Shown piece by piece: positions 45,180 through 53,984 of a stretch of 64,000 bases of DNA. Position 1 is the first letter of the stretch. Every line of letters starts with the position of its first letter. Made by a program: the position numbers and the translations under genes. Under the pieces are notes generated by a model. It was not told the origin of the DNA. It was given only the letters and a program-made list of their open reading frames with translations, and did no database searches. This DNA is from Sphingopyxis sp. JAI128 (GTDB lineage: Bacteria > Pseudomonadota > Alphaproteobacteria > Sphingomonadales > Sphingomonadaceae). The stretch is from assembly GCF_014207235.1 (NCBI RefSeq), contig NZ_JACHDA010000005.1, forward strand, positions 306,360 to 370,359. The letters are read 5' to 3'.

Positions 45180-46221
45180 AGGACGCCGCCTGACGCTCGC
45201 CGGCCGCCCGCATCTCGGTGCGGAAATCGCCATCCTGGTTGAGCCGGACGATGGCAGCGGCCCATGCGCCGGGATCGTCCGCCGCAGCATAAACAACCGC
45301 ATCGGCGCATATTTCGGGAAGAGCGCCGTGCGGCGCGACGATGGCCGGGCAGCCGGTTGTCATCGCCTCGAGCGGGGGCAGGCCGAAGCCTTCGGTGAGC
45401 GAGGGAAAGGCGATGCAGAGCGCATGGCCATATAGCGAGCGCAATTCAGCATCGCTTACGCGGCCAGCAAAGACGACATTGCCGGGTACCGCGTGACCGG
45501 CTGCGACAAAATCCCCGGCGCGTGCCGACCCGAACAGGACAAGTTTCGTGCCTTCCAATTCGGGCTGCGAAAATGCCTTCAGCAAAAGCCCGATATTCTT
45601 GTGCGGCTGCGTGTTGGCCAGCGCGACGACAAAGGGTTCATCGCCCAAGCCGAGGCGCTGTAGCGCGGAATCGTCCGGCACCGTCGACAGCACATGATCA
45701 ACCCCGTTATGGACGACGGCGGTCTTGTCCAGGTCAGCGACTCCGACCCGCTCGAGCTGCTCGCGCGAGAAATGCGATACGGTCAAAATTCTGCGGTGTC
45801 GCCGTCCACTGATCGGCTGATGCAGGCGATACCATAGCCGGAACGGGCGCGAGTAGCTGTCGGGTGCCAGATGCACCTGGGCGTCGTGAAACATCGTTAT
45901 TGCATCGCGCGTCAGCATCGGGCCCACGTTGCACAAGCTGACGATGGTCCGGCCACGTGCGCGCAACGGAAGCGTGATCTGCTCCCACAGGTTCCCGCTG
46001 AAAGGACCGACGACGCGGTACGGCATATCCATGTGCTTCGCCTTCGCTTCCGCGTTGCGCGGAACCCACAGCGACAGCTCGATCCGCCGACCGATTTCGG
46101 GGTCTTGATCGACGATGATCTTGGCATGCCGGATCAACTCTTCGGCAACACGATGTACGCCGGTCGGCATGCCCGACAGAAACTTGCCGTTTATTACCAC
46201 TTTTCGGGGTTTTGAAGGCAC
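45127..46221 (-). CDS. glycosyltransferase family 4 (GT1-like domain)
   Basis: 364 residues. VVINGKFLSGMPTGVHRVAEELIRHA is the N-terminal donor-domain start. FVVALANTQPHKNIGLLLKAFSQPELEGTKLVLFG and IAFPSLTEGFGLPPLEAMTTGCPAIVAPHGALPEI contain the EX7E motif of GT4. Shown lengths are shortened here: key residues are SLTEGFGLPPLEAM. Probably a mannosyl-type transferase for the EPS repeat unit. Convergent with and overlapping the polymerase gene, and divergent from an acyltransferase. Confidence 0.9.
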   Translation of the reverse strand: MPSKPRKVVINGKFLSGMPTGVHRVAEELIRHAKIIVDQDPEIGRRIELSLWVPRNAEAKAKHMDMPYRVVGPFSGNLWEQITLPLRARGRTIVSLCNVGPMLTRDAITMFHDAQVHLAPDSYSRPFRLWYRLHQPISGRRHRRILTVSHFSREQLERVGVADLDKTAVVHNGVDHVLSTVPDDSALQRLGLGDEPFVVALANTQPHKNIGLLLKAFSQPELEGTKLVLFGSARAGDFVAAGHAVPGNVVFAGRVSDAELRSLYGHALCIAFPSLTEGFGLPPLEAMTTGCPAIVAPHGALPEICADAVVYAAADDPGAWAAAIVRLNQDGDFRTEMRAAGERQAASFTWKRAASRLIEELLAL

Positions 46222-46274
46222 ATTCCGCTCCGTCGTTCCGACTCGCCGATAGCGCGGCGGCGCCCTGCTTTTTT

Positions 46275-46302
46275 ATTGCTGCACCTGCGAAATGATGCAA
46301 CA
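46275..46302 (+). promoter_or_regulatory. EPS-locus motif, long GCTGC-N4-GCGAA form
   Basis: GCTGCACCTGCGAAATGATG (46279-46298) followed by CAACA. The first 22 bases match the site at 58238 with two differences. It sits in the divergent region between the GT4 gene (-) and the acyltransferase gene (+), about 40-60 bases before the latter. Confidence 0.6.
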
Positions 46303-46338
46303 CTCGGATTACGAATTACAGCCGGGAAACAGCCGATT

Positions 46339-47427
46339 ATGCCGTTGGAAGCGACGGGCGTCGGAGCGCCTCATGCGATTGCCGATTCCCCGGCGCGCGA
46401 TACGCGCGCGGCGCGGCTGCAATGGGTCGACGCGCTAAAGGGCGCCGGCATTTTGCTGGTCGTGCTCGGCCATGCGCTCGGCGGCTTGATCGATGCCGGC
46501 TTCGCGCCGGGCACGACATGGTTTCGGCCGCTTTTCGCCGCGATATACATCTTCCATATGCCGCTTTTCTTCTTCTTGACGGGACTCTTCGTCGCGAAGC
46601 GGGTGAACGATAATCCCGATCGTTTTCGCGCCCAGCTTTTCAGCCAGATCGCATGGCCCTATTTCCTGTGGAGCGCCGTCCAGATTGTAGCGATCACGAT
46701 GGCGGGATCGCTGGCTAACAATCCGGGCGGCCCTCTTGGCCCATCGCTGCTGCGGACGTTCTTCATGCCGTCGGCGCAATTTTGGTTCCTCTATTCTCTC
46801 TTTTTCTTCCATGGCCTGTCCCTCATCGCCCGACGTGCCATCGCGACTCCCTTCTATTTGCTCCTTCTGATCGCGGCCGGGTCACTCGGCGAACAACAAG
46901 CCTTGCCCGGCATTGTCGAGGCAAGCCTGCAGATGGCACCCTATTATGGGCTGGGGGTCTTTCTCGGCCCATTGCTTCTCGATCGCGCGCCTTCGCCGCG
47001 CGACAGGGTCTGGCTCTGGTCGGTCCCCCTGGCATGTGCCGCGCTCGCTGTGACAATGGCGCACGCGATCGAGCTAGGTATTCCCGGCCTCTGGCCGGAA
47101 ACCGGGGCAGCGATCATCCTCGATGTTCGAAGTTTCGACAATTTCTACGCCGCACTCGCCGCGATCATTGCCCTCGTTTCGCTTGCGCGGTTCACCGGAC
47201 AATGGGCACCGGGCTGGCTGATTTCCTGTGGCAGACAGACAATGCCGATCTTTCTCCTCCATATTCTCTTCATCGCTGCGACGCGGATCGCCGTGCTGAA
47301 ATATGACCCAGCCGTTCCAGCCCCGATCCTTCTGTCGCTCTTGTGCCTCGTTGGAGTTCTCATGCCCCTCGTGACAGCGGCGATTGCCGATCGCGTCGGT
47401 CTCTCGAAATGGATTGGCTTTCGGTAG
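46339..47427 (+). CDS. EPS-modifying acyltransferase (acyltransferase 3-like)
   Basis: 362 residues from the ATG at 46339. About ten membrane helices; the opening RLQWVDALKGAGILLVVLGHALGG has the conserved Asp and His (LGH) of acyltransferase family 3, and FHMPLFFFLTGLFVAKR follows as usual. These inner-membrane enzymes O-acetylate or O-succinylate sugars. There is a second acyltransferase at 58.4 kb, so the polymer may carry two types of acyl group. Confidence 0.87.
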   Translation: MPLEATGVGAPHAIADSPARDTRAARLQWVDALKGAGILLVVLGHALGGLIDAGFAPGTTWFRPLFAAIYIFHMPLFFFLTGLFVAKRVNDNPDRFRAQLFSQIAWPYFLWSAVQIVAITMAGSLANNPGGPLGPSLLRTFFMPSAQFWFLYSLFFFHGLSLIARRAIATPFYLLLLIAAGSLGEQQALPGIVEASLQMAPYYGLGVFLGPLLLDRAPSPRDRVWLWSVPLACAALAVTMAHAIELGIPGLWPETGAAIILDVRSFDNFYAALAAIIALVSLARFTGQWAPGWLISCGRQTMPIFLLHILFIAATRIAVLKYDPAVPAPILLSLLCLVGVLMPLVTAAIADRVGLSKWIGFR

Positions 47428-47446
47428 GCCACGGTTTTCCAGCGAT

Positions 47447-47468
47447 TTATGTTGCAACGCAACATTGA
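47447..47468 (+). promoter_or_regulatory. EPS-locus motif, perfect dyad
   Basis: ATGTTGCAACGCAACAT (47449-47465) is a perfect inverted repeat with 7-base arms around AAC. It is the best copy of the short form and lies about 48 bases before the flippase start. Confidence 0.65.
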
Positions 47469-47512
47469 TCTGATAGCCTTTGAATTCAGCGTTTCAGGAG
47501 TGTCTCTCCATC

Positions 47513-48976
47513 GTGTCCCAGACGGCGGCTATCGTGAAGCGGCTTCGATCGACGGCAGGCCGTTCGACCTCTGCGGGGGGACTGTTCCTTGCCAGAGTCT
47601 ATGCGCAAATCGTCCAGTTCGCGTTCTTTCTAGTCGTCGCGCGCTTTATCGGCGTCGCCGACTTCGGCACTTTCAGTCTCCTCTTCGCTTTTGCCCTCGG
47701 GCTTTCGCTCTTTGCCGAGGGGGGCTGGCGCGAATATCTGATCTGCCACGACGAAGACGCCCTCGTTCGGCGAAGCTATGGGCTCGCGATCATGATCTCG
47801 CTGGCCATTTTTTTTCTGATCACCAGCGCCGCGGTCATCTTCTGGGTCGCGAGTCCGCACGCCCGTCTCGCTCCCACCATGGTGGCGCTAGCATTATGGG
47901 TGCCATTTCGAAGTTTCGCGACCCTCGAGGCCGGGCGACTGACGAAAGCCGGCCAGATTCATCAGATTTCCGTGGCATCGATCGTTTCGGAAACCGCAGG
48001 CTGCCTTGCAGGCCTCGGCGCGCTGTGGGCCGGCCAGGGGATATTGGCGCTTGGCGTGTCCAAACTCGCGCTCGAAGCCACCGCATTGCTTTGCCTGATG
48101 CATGGTCAGGAACGCATGAAATGCGAGTGGCGGCGGCAGCCGAACGATCGTACAATGATCGAATTCGCGAGCCAAATCCTCGTCGGACGTTTCGCCTCCT
48201 TCCTGAGTGGGAACTCCTCGGTCTTCGTTATCGGTTTCGGTCTGAACCCGATCGCGGTGGGCTTCTACCGCGCCGCGACCCGCGTCGCTGGAGCCGCCGC
48301 AGAAGCCCTGCGGGAACCCGCGCGCGTGATCTTCTGGTCGACCATGAAAAAAGCCGACGGAACAGACCGCCGCGAACTACGCATCCGGAGCGCCGAAAAT
48401 TCGGCCTGGTATCTTTTCTGTGTGGCGGCGCCGGTCTTCGTGCTCATGGCCGAATTGTCCGAGCCGCTGATCCTGATGCTGCTCGGTGAGAAATGGGCTC
48501 CTGCGGCGCCCATCATATCGATCCTGGCGATCACCTATCTGATCGGGTTTATCACGACGCTGAGCGAGCCGGTCTTCTCACTCGACAACCAGCCGAAGCG
48601 GGCGCGCGAACTCGCGATCTCGGCCGCCATCATGTCGGTCGTCGCGACCATTCTGGCCGTCCCGTTCGGGCTCCATGCGGTCGCCTGGGCGCAGCTGGCG
48701 GCAAGCGTTCTGGTCGCGGCCGTGACCCTGTGGTCACTACGGGTCCATGGCGATTTCGCTTCCACCCGTTTCTTGAAGCGGCTCGCTGCTCCAGCTGCGG
48801 GCCTCCTCGCAATGATCGCCGCGCTGTGGTTGCTCGAAAGGCACGGCGCAGTGCATGCCCTTCCGCATATCCTCAAGATCTTGGCGCTGGGTTCCGCTGG
48901 CGTTGCCATCTACGCCATTGTCACCGGCGCCTTCATCTTCAACATCTTCCGCAGGCGCGCCGTGCACGCCCGCTAA
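47513..48976 (+). CDS. oligosaccharide flippase (Wzx/MATE-type)
   Basis: 487 residues from the GTG at 47513 (AGGAG 12 bases upstream; a TTG at 47480 is less likely). About twelve to fourteen membrane helices. The start AGGLFLARVYAQIVQFAFFLVVARFIGVADFGTFSL is typical of polysaccharide flippases (the ARFIGVADFG motif). LLGEKWAPAAPIISILAI is a later conserved loop. It flips lipid-linked repeat units to the periplasm for the Wzy-like protein. Converges on a minus-strand group with a 10-base gap. Confidence 0.9.
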   Translation: MSQTAAIVKRLRSTAGRSTSAGGLFLARVYAQIVQFAFFLVVARFIGVADFGTFSLLFAFALGLSLFAEGGWREYLICHDEDALVRRSYGLAIMISLAIFFLITSAAVIFWVASPHARLAPTMVALALWVPFRSFATLEAGRLTKAGQIHQISVASIVSETAGCLAGLGALWAGQGILALGVSKLALEATALLCLMHGQERMKCEWRRQPNDRTMIEFASQILVGRFASFLSGNSSVFVIGFGLNPIAVGFYRAATRVAGAAAEALREPARVIFWSTMKKADGTDRRELRIRSAENSAWYLFCVAAPVFVLMAELSEPLILMLLGEKWAPAAPIISILAITYLIGFITTLSEPVFSLDNQPKRARELAISAAIMSVVATILAVPFGLHAVAWAQLAASVLVAAVTLWSLRVHGDFASTRFLKRLAAPAAGLLAMIAALWLLERHGAVHALPHILKILALGSAGVAIYAIVTGAFIFNIFRRRAVHAR

Positions 48977-48986
48977 CCGCCGCGGG

Positions 48987-49931
48987 TCAGAGGCGTATCA
49001 GAATATCGTCGATCCCTAGCCGCGCCGAGGTCGCGACCGAGAAGCTTTCGGGGTAATGGCCCACCGCGATATAGACGATGATATTTTGCGTCGGCGGCAG
49101 CTTCATCAGCTTGCGCGCCGTAATGTCGCGGCTCGGGTCGACGCTCCAGTTTAGCATGCAGGTGCCCAGACCCTGAGCGTGAAGAGCGTAAACGAGCGAC
49201 ATCGCGAACAGGCCGCCATCGATCCAGCACTGATAGCGTTCCGCCGCACTCACAAAATTGCGCAGCTCGGACGTTATGATCAGCAGTTCGGAGATATCGT
49301 CGCCGAACCCCCGGTTCCCGCCCTGCACCTCCAGCAACTGCCTGCGCAGCGTCGGATCGACGATGTGATAGGCTTTGGCCGATTGGCGGTTGCAGACCGA
49401 AGGTGTGCGTTCGGCCGCACGCACAGCGGCCTCGATCGCCGCGGGGTCGACCGGGTCAGCGGAAAATTGACGAAGCGAGTGGCGCGAATGCGCGAATGAC
49501 GCAAAATCCAAGTGCGATCGTCCGCGGACCGATTCCGCATCGAGCCGGATCGTCGCGGACTCGGCTTGGGCAAAATCGACCGGGGTCAGAAACTGGCCAA
49601 GGCTTGCGTGCGGCACACCTTGATCGCGACCGGTCTGCTCATAGCCCGCGAGCGCCGAACGGGCGATGCGCGTAATCCGGTCGGCGCCGAAGCGCTGCTC
49701 ATAAATGCCGACATCGCGGATCAGCCGCGCAACGACATCCTGGCCGAAGCCGGGCCGCGATTGCGGCAACGCCAGTCCTTTTTCGATCCGGTGAGCATCC
49801 ATCTTGATCGCCGCACCGAGCCGCGCGCTTTCGGATTCGCGGTCGAACATCGAGGAGAAACGAAAGTAGCGGAAGGCATCGTAAAAGAGATTGCGGTTCA
49901 GCTTCGCAAAGGATTTCGCAACGGCGAGCAT
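48987..49931 (-). CDS. nitroreductase-family protein coupled to pyruvyl transferase
   Basis: 314 residues from the ATG at 49931, whose A is the last base of the upstream stop. The C-terminal ~190 residues have nitroreductase motifs: SRHSLRQFSADPVDPAAIEAAV with the FMN-phosphate Arg residues, ERTPSVCNRQSAKAYHI, and GLGTCMLNWSV. The N-terminal ~110 residues are helical and unassigned. Such nitroreductase-like proteins are frequently encoded beside polysaccharide pyruvyl transferases. Its role (reductive step or no catalysis) is unknown; the tight coupling points to a joint task. Confidence 0.8.
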   Translation of the reverse strand: MLAVAKSFAKLNRNLFYDAFRYFRFSSMFDRESESARLGAAIKMDAHRIEKGLALPQSRPGFGQDVVARLIRDVGIYEQRFGADRITRIARSALAGYEQTGRDQGVPHASLGQFLTPVDFAQAESATIRLDAESVRGRSHLDFASFAHSRHSLRQFSADPVDPAAIEAAVRAAERTPSVCNRQSAKAYHIVDPTLRRQLLEVQGGNRGFGDDISELLIITSELRNFVSAAERYQCWIDGGLFAMSLVYALHAQGLGTCMLNWSVDPSRDITARKLMKLPPTQNIIVYIAVGHYPESFSVATSARLGIDDILIRL

Positions 49932-51262
49932 CAGGCCGCGGCCCCGAAATTTTGCATTGCAGCTGCCTTCACTAGCGGCTTGGCTTCCGTCACATGCGTC
50001 CGGATCGCGTCGATCCGATCGACAAATTCGGTGAGAAGCGCAGCCGGTTTGCCATCGCCTCGCATGAAGTCGGCGGCCGTGCACAGCGCGTCGGTCGGTA
50101 GATCGAAATGGTTGAGCAACCCCTCCATCTTGTCCTTATAATCGATACCGAAGACTGGCGTGCCCGCCCCCATCGCAGCGATCATCAGATGCATCCGCCC
50201 CGAAACGACGCCATCGAGATCGCCAACCACCGCCTTGATCTCGTCGGCGGCAAGGCGCTCGTCCGGATAAAGGATATGCTCGGCGCCCATCCTTCGAAGC
50301 AAGCGGTCGTAGATCGGCCGCAAGCAGATGGCATCGGAGGAGGAGCCCCGGCTGTCGTGATCGATCATCAAAAAGGCCAGCTCGCGGCGGGCAGCGAAAT
50401 CGGTAATCGCCTCGACAAAGGCGTCCAGAAAGCGATCGATATTGCGGCGGTCCTCAAGTTCTAGCAACAACGGATGACAGTTGAGCCCGAGCACAATACG
50501 GCCTGTCCGCCGCTGATCGGCAATCCAGCCGGAGATCTCCTCGGTGAGCGAAGACACCCTTGGATCGAGGAGAAAGGCGACATCGGCGACGAGACGCGAC
50601 TGCGCCGTCGATGCACGCTGGAAACGGCCGAACGACACGGGATCGCGCAGGTTGATCCGGACCGACGCGTCGAGCGCATCGAACAGGCGGACGATGCGCG
50701 GATGAAAGTCCTGACTGACGCTGAAGCCGGTGATATAGCTATCGGCACCGCCGCGTGCGAGCAGGTCGAGAAGCATCAGCTGACGGCCAGAGAATGCGAC
50801 ATTGTAGCTGCCATCGAGCACATCGGCCCCCATCGCGACGACCGTACCGATTTCGCACGCTTTCACCTGCTCGATCGCAGCTTCGAAGGTCGCCGCCGGG
50901 GTAAGGAGACGAAGCGGCGTCAGACCAATGGCAAGCGCCGCGGCAGCGGCGACGTCATTGGCAACGGCCACGTTGATGCGGGCGTGCGGGATCGCGTGGC
51001 GCCAGTAGGCCACGATCGCGCCAATCATCGCCTGATCGCCGGTCGATGATGTCAGGAGTTCCGGATCGGACGGAATGATCAGGATATTCGCCGGGACACC
51101 TTGATATTGCCGGACCTTTCCGCGCGCGGACTTCCATTCCAGTTCAAGTGTCCGAAAGCGCCGTTCGAGGACCAATTTGCGAATCCCGAGGTTGCGCCAG
51201 GCATATTTCAGCAGCCCGACCTTCTCGCCTTGCGGAGCATTACGCTGGGGCAGTGATGTCAT
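49931..51262 (-). CDS. polysaccharide pyruvyl transferase family protein
   Basis: 443 residues from the ATG at 51262 with GAGGTG eight bases upstream. The fold resembles a GT-B enzyme: NILIIPSDPELLTSSTGDQAMIGAIVAYW, GTVVAMGADVLDGSYN, and near the end GDLDGVVSGRMHLMIAAMGAGTPVFGIDYKDKMEGLL, whose core SGRMHLMIAAM is the PS_pyruv_trans signature. Adds a pyruvate ketal from phosphoenolpyruvate to a sugar, giving the polymer negative charge. Followed by the coupled nitroreductase-like gene. Confidence 0.88.
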   Translation of the reverse strand: MTSLPQRNAPQGEKVGLLKYAWRNLGIRKLVLERRFRTLELEWKSARGKVRQYQGVPANILIIPSDPELLTSSTGDQAMIGAIVAYWRHAIPHARINVAVANDVAAAAALAIGLTPLRLLTPAATFEAAIEQVKACEIGTVVAMGADVLDGSYNVAFSGRQLMLLDLLARGGADSYITGFSVSQDFHPRIVRLFDALDASVRINLRDPVSFGRFQRASTAQSRLVADVAFLLDPRVSSLTEEISGWIADQRRTGRIVLGLNCHPLLLELEDRRNIDRFLDAFVEAITDFAARRELAFLMIDHDSRGSSSDAICLRPIYDRLLRRMGAEHILYPDERLAADEIKAVVGDLDGVVSGRMHLMIAAMGAGTPVFGIDYKDKMEGLLNHFDLPTDALCTAADFMRGDGKPAALLTEFVDRIDAIRTHVTEAKPLVKAAAMQNFGAAA

Positions 51263-51339
51263 CGGAAACGCACCTCGATACGACGGTTGGGAACGGGAAG
51301 GCCGGATGCCGATGACGGTGTCGGGACGACGATGGCTGA

Positions 51340-52227
51340 TCACAGGGCCTCGATCCTTTCCGGCGTCAGCCTGCCACGCATGGCATCGAACAGGCCGAGC
51401 CAATTGCCGCGCACGCGCCCGGCCCTGTCGACCCATGGCTCCGGTTTCAGCGCCCGTGCGTGATTGGCGACGAAATTGCCGAAAATGATTCGCAGGGCGA
51501 AACTCGTCCGCATCGTCCCCTTGCCTGCGAGGTAGAGGGGATTGATGATCTGCGAATAGCCGAGCCGGACGCCGGACGCACGGCCACCCTTCACGCCCTG
51601 ATGCACGCCTGCAAAGGCGTGGGTCTGGACCAGCCGACCGCGTCCGAGCAATTGGGCGGCAAAGTCGATATCCTCCTGCCAGCCGTAGAGCTTCAAACGC
51701 TCGTCAAACCAGATGCCCTCGATCATCAGGCGACGGTAGGTCATGTTACAACCGTAGAGGCCCTTCATGTCCTTGAGGATTGCGGTGCTAGGCGTTGCTG
51801 CGATGTCGTCGTAACGTTCCACCAACTCCTCGGCTTGCTCGGTCGAGATGCCAGGGGTGTTGATGCCGTCGGCGAGGAGCAGCCCGTTCGCGCCGGCAAC
51901 ATCGGGATTGGCATCGAAAAATTCGGCCACCTTCTCGATACAGCGCCGCGAGGGAATATAATCGTCGTCGAAAAAAGCGACCACATCGGCCGGGGCGCGC
52001 AGATTGCGCAGTCCGTTATTGCGCTGCGCCGGAAGGCCTTTGGGGCCGATCACATGCTCGACGCCCGGATAGTCATCGAGATCGGACGGCAAATCGTCCT
52101 TGGACGCCACCGAAAGAAGGATCACCGCAGGGGGCCGGGTCTGGTTCGAGAAATGGCGGAGCGACGTTGCTAGATTGGCGGGCCTGCCCGTGCTGGCGAT
52201 GATAACCGCAACCTCGAGCCGACTCAT
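51340..52227 (-). CDS. glycosyltransferase family 2
   Basis: 295 residues. GT-A fold: VAVIIASTGRPANLATSLRHF opening, LPAQRNNGLRN, and DVVAFFDDDYIP with the metal-binding DDD. Later FDERLKLYGWQEDIDFAAQLL contains the likely catalytic Glu-Asp (QEDID). Probably adds one sugar of the repeat unit. First gene of the minus-strand group with the pyruvyl transferase; a 468-base gap with two regulatory sites separates it from the wall hydrolase. Confidence 0.9.
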   Translation of the reverse strand: MSRLEVAVIIASTGRPANLATSLRHFSNQTRPPAVILLSVASKDDLPSDLDDYPGVEHVIGPKGLPAQRNNGLRNLRAPADVVAFFDDDYIPSRRCIEKVAEFFDANPDVAGANGLLLADGINTPGISTEQAEELVERYDDIAATPSTAILKDMKGLYGCNMTYRRLMIEGIWFDERLKLYGWQEDIDFAAQLLGRGRLVQTHAFAGVHQGVKGGRASGVRLGYSQIINPLYLAGKGTMRTSFALRIIFGNFVANHARALKPEPWVDRAGRVRGNWLGLFDAMRGRLTPERIEAL

Positions 52228-52413
52228 GCCTTCAACTCCTCAGCTGTAACCGACAGGATGAACGCTCTGGTGGCGAGCCGATCGCGAGGCGCGCCGATGG
52301 GTCGAGCCCCGCCGTCGAGGCAGAGCGCGCAGGAGCGCTCAGAATCCGGATCGTCATTGCCTGGTTCATGGAGAGAGCTCCCAGACGCCTATGCCACATG
52401 CTAGGGCCGACTC

Positions 52414-52432
52414 GTTGTGCGATGCAACATAT
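52414..52432 (+). promoter_or_regulatory. EPS-locus motif
   Basis: GTTGTGCGATGCAACATAT; right arm GCAACAT is perfect. Lies in the 468-base gap (52228-52695) between the GT2 gene (-) and the SleB-type gene (+); no gene was seen in this gap. Confidence 0.55.
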
Positions 52433-52590
52433 TTATGTGTCGATAGCGCGATTTTGGATCGGTCGGTACCGGAACGAGACAGGGAGGCCGCTCGTTAGCG
52501 GGAACTTAAATATCAGTTAAATAGTGATTTTCCTGACACCATAACCAAGGGTTTGGACAATCTTCCCGCCATTGACCGGCCTTGCCGATC

Positions 52591-52610
52591 TTTGTTGCAT
52601 TGCAATATTT
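52591..52610 (+). promoter_or_regulatory. EPS-locus motif
   Basis: TTTGTTGCATTGCAATATTT, with arms GTTGC/GCAAT around ATT. About 85 bases before the wall-hydrolase ATG, a promoter-like distance. Confidence 0.55.
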
Positions 52611-52695
52611 TTTGATTGTGTCACATTCCTGTGGTGATCTTGAAGAGCGCCGCCCGGAATTCGGGCAGTCCAGCATTTTGGTCGATCGGAGTTCG

Positions 52696-53934
52696 ATGAC
52701 GCGATTTGCTATCCAGGACCGGATATACCAGGCGGCGGCGGCGCTGACGCTGCTGGTCGTCCTCGCGAGCTTCACCGGTGGAACGATCGGGCAACAGCGC
52801 AATATCGCATCCCGGCTCGCCGCCGCTCATTTAGGTGCGCCCGGAGTTCCAAGCGATCTTCCGCTTCCCGAGCCACTGCTGTTCAACAAGATCGACCCGC
52901 AATCGGCGCGCGAGATCAACGCCGCGATACCTTTCAGTACCTCCCCGATGCCGGTCGCGCGACCCTTCGCGCTGGCCGGTGATACCGCGAGCCGCGAAAA
53001 AGCGGTCGACTGCCTTGCCGCGGCCATGTGGTATGAGGGGGGCAACGACGACCACGGCCAGCGCGCCGTCGCGCAGGTGGTCCTCAATCGCGTTCGTCAT
53101 CCCGCCTTCCCGGCGACCGTATGCGGCGTCGTGTTCCAGGGAAGCGAACGAACGACGGGATGCCAGTTCACCTTCACCTGCGACGGCGCCCTACGTCGTA
53201 CGCCGTCCGAGTTTGCCTGGGCAGAGACGCGCGCGCGCGCGCGGTCGGCACTTGGCGGCCTGGTCGATGCGTCCGTTGGTCTCGCGACCCACTATCACAC
53301 CGATTGGGTGCATCCGATCTGGAGCGCAAAACTCGAAAAAATCGCACAGGTCGACACGCATCTCTTCTTCCGTTGGAGCGGAAAGTGGGGCCAGCCCGCC
53401 GCGATGCGTCAAGGCTATGCAGGGCACGAGCAGCCCATCACAAAACTCGCCTCGCTCTCGTTATCGCATCGAGCAGAGCTCGGTGAGGACGCTGTCATGA
53501 TCGCTGACGCGACGGGCCTCGTCCCCGTGGCGGTCGCCGATGGAAAAACCACCCTCGCCTCGCTGGAGGCGCCCGCAATGCCTCCGCCCTCGCTCGAAGG
53601 CGTCCATTTCATCAATGCGCACGAAGAGGGGAATGGCGGTTCACTCGCGATGCAGGCGCTAAACGTCTGCGGCGATCAGAAATTCTGCAAGGTGGTCGGA
53701 TGGCTGGAAAGCAGCGGCCGCGCCAACGCCTTGCCGATGTCGAGCGCGGATCGGGAGGCAGTCGCTTTTCTCTATGTTCGCGATCGTCGCACCGGCGTCG
53801 ATCGGGCCTTTTGGAATTGCTCGCATTTCGAGCGGACGAGCAGCAGCCAGTGCCTGGGCGCAGACCGGGCGCGATGGATAGACTTTAACGGGAACTTCCA
53901 GTCGGACCGACGATCCGGCACGCAAAACACTTAA
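52696..53934 (+). CDS. SleB-type cell wall hydrolase
   Basis: 412 residues from the ATG at 52696 (GGAG four bases upstream). An N-terminal membrane/signal segment (AAAALTLLVVLASFTGG), then a SleB/Hydrolase_2 domain around 110-230: CLAAAMWYEGGNDDHGQRAVAQVVLNR with the catalytic Glu, and GCQFTFTCDG. The C-terminal half is unassigned. SleB proteins are lytic transglycosylase-like; here it may open peptidoglycan for the EPS export complex. It precedes galU by 50 bases, so it may lead the galU-manA-wza transcript. Confidence 0.85.
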   Translation: MTRFAIQDRIYQAAAALTLLVVLASFTGGTIGQQRNIASRLAAAHLGAPGVPSDLPLPEPLLFNKIDPQSAREINAAIPFSTSPMPVARPFALAGDTASREKAVDCLAAAMWYEGGNDDHGQRAVAQVVLNRVRHPAFPATVCGVVFQGSERTTGCQFTFTCDGALRRTPSEFAWAETRARARSALGGLVDASVGLATHYHTDWVHPIWSAKLEKIAQVDTHLFFRWSGKWGQPAAMRQGYAGHEQPITKLASLSLSHRAELGEDAVMIADATGLVPVAVADGKTTLASLEAPAMPPPSLEGVHFINAHEEGNGGSLAMQALNVCGDQKFCKVVGWLESSGRANALPMSSADREAVAFLYVRDRRTGVDRAFWNCSHFERTSSSQCLGADRARWIDFNGNFQSDRRSGTQNT

Positions 53935-53984
53935 AAAAGAGAGGATGCAGGAGGCGGATAACATCATTTGGAGGTGTCCGCGTC

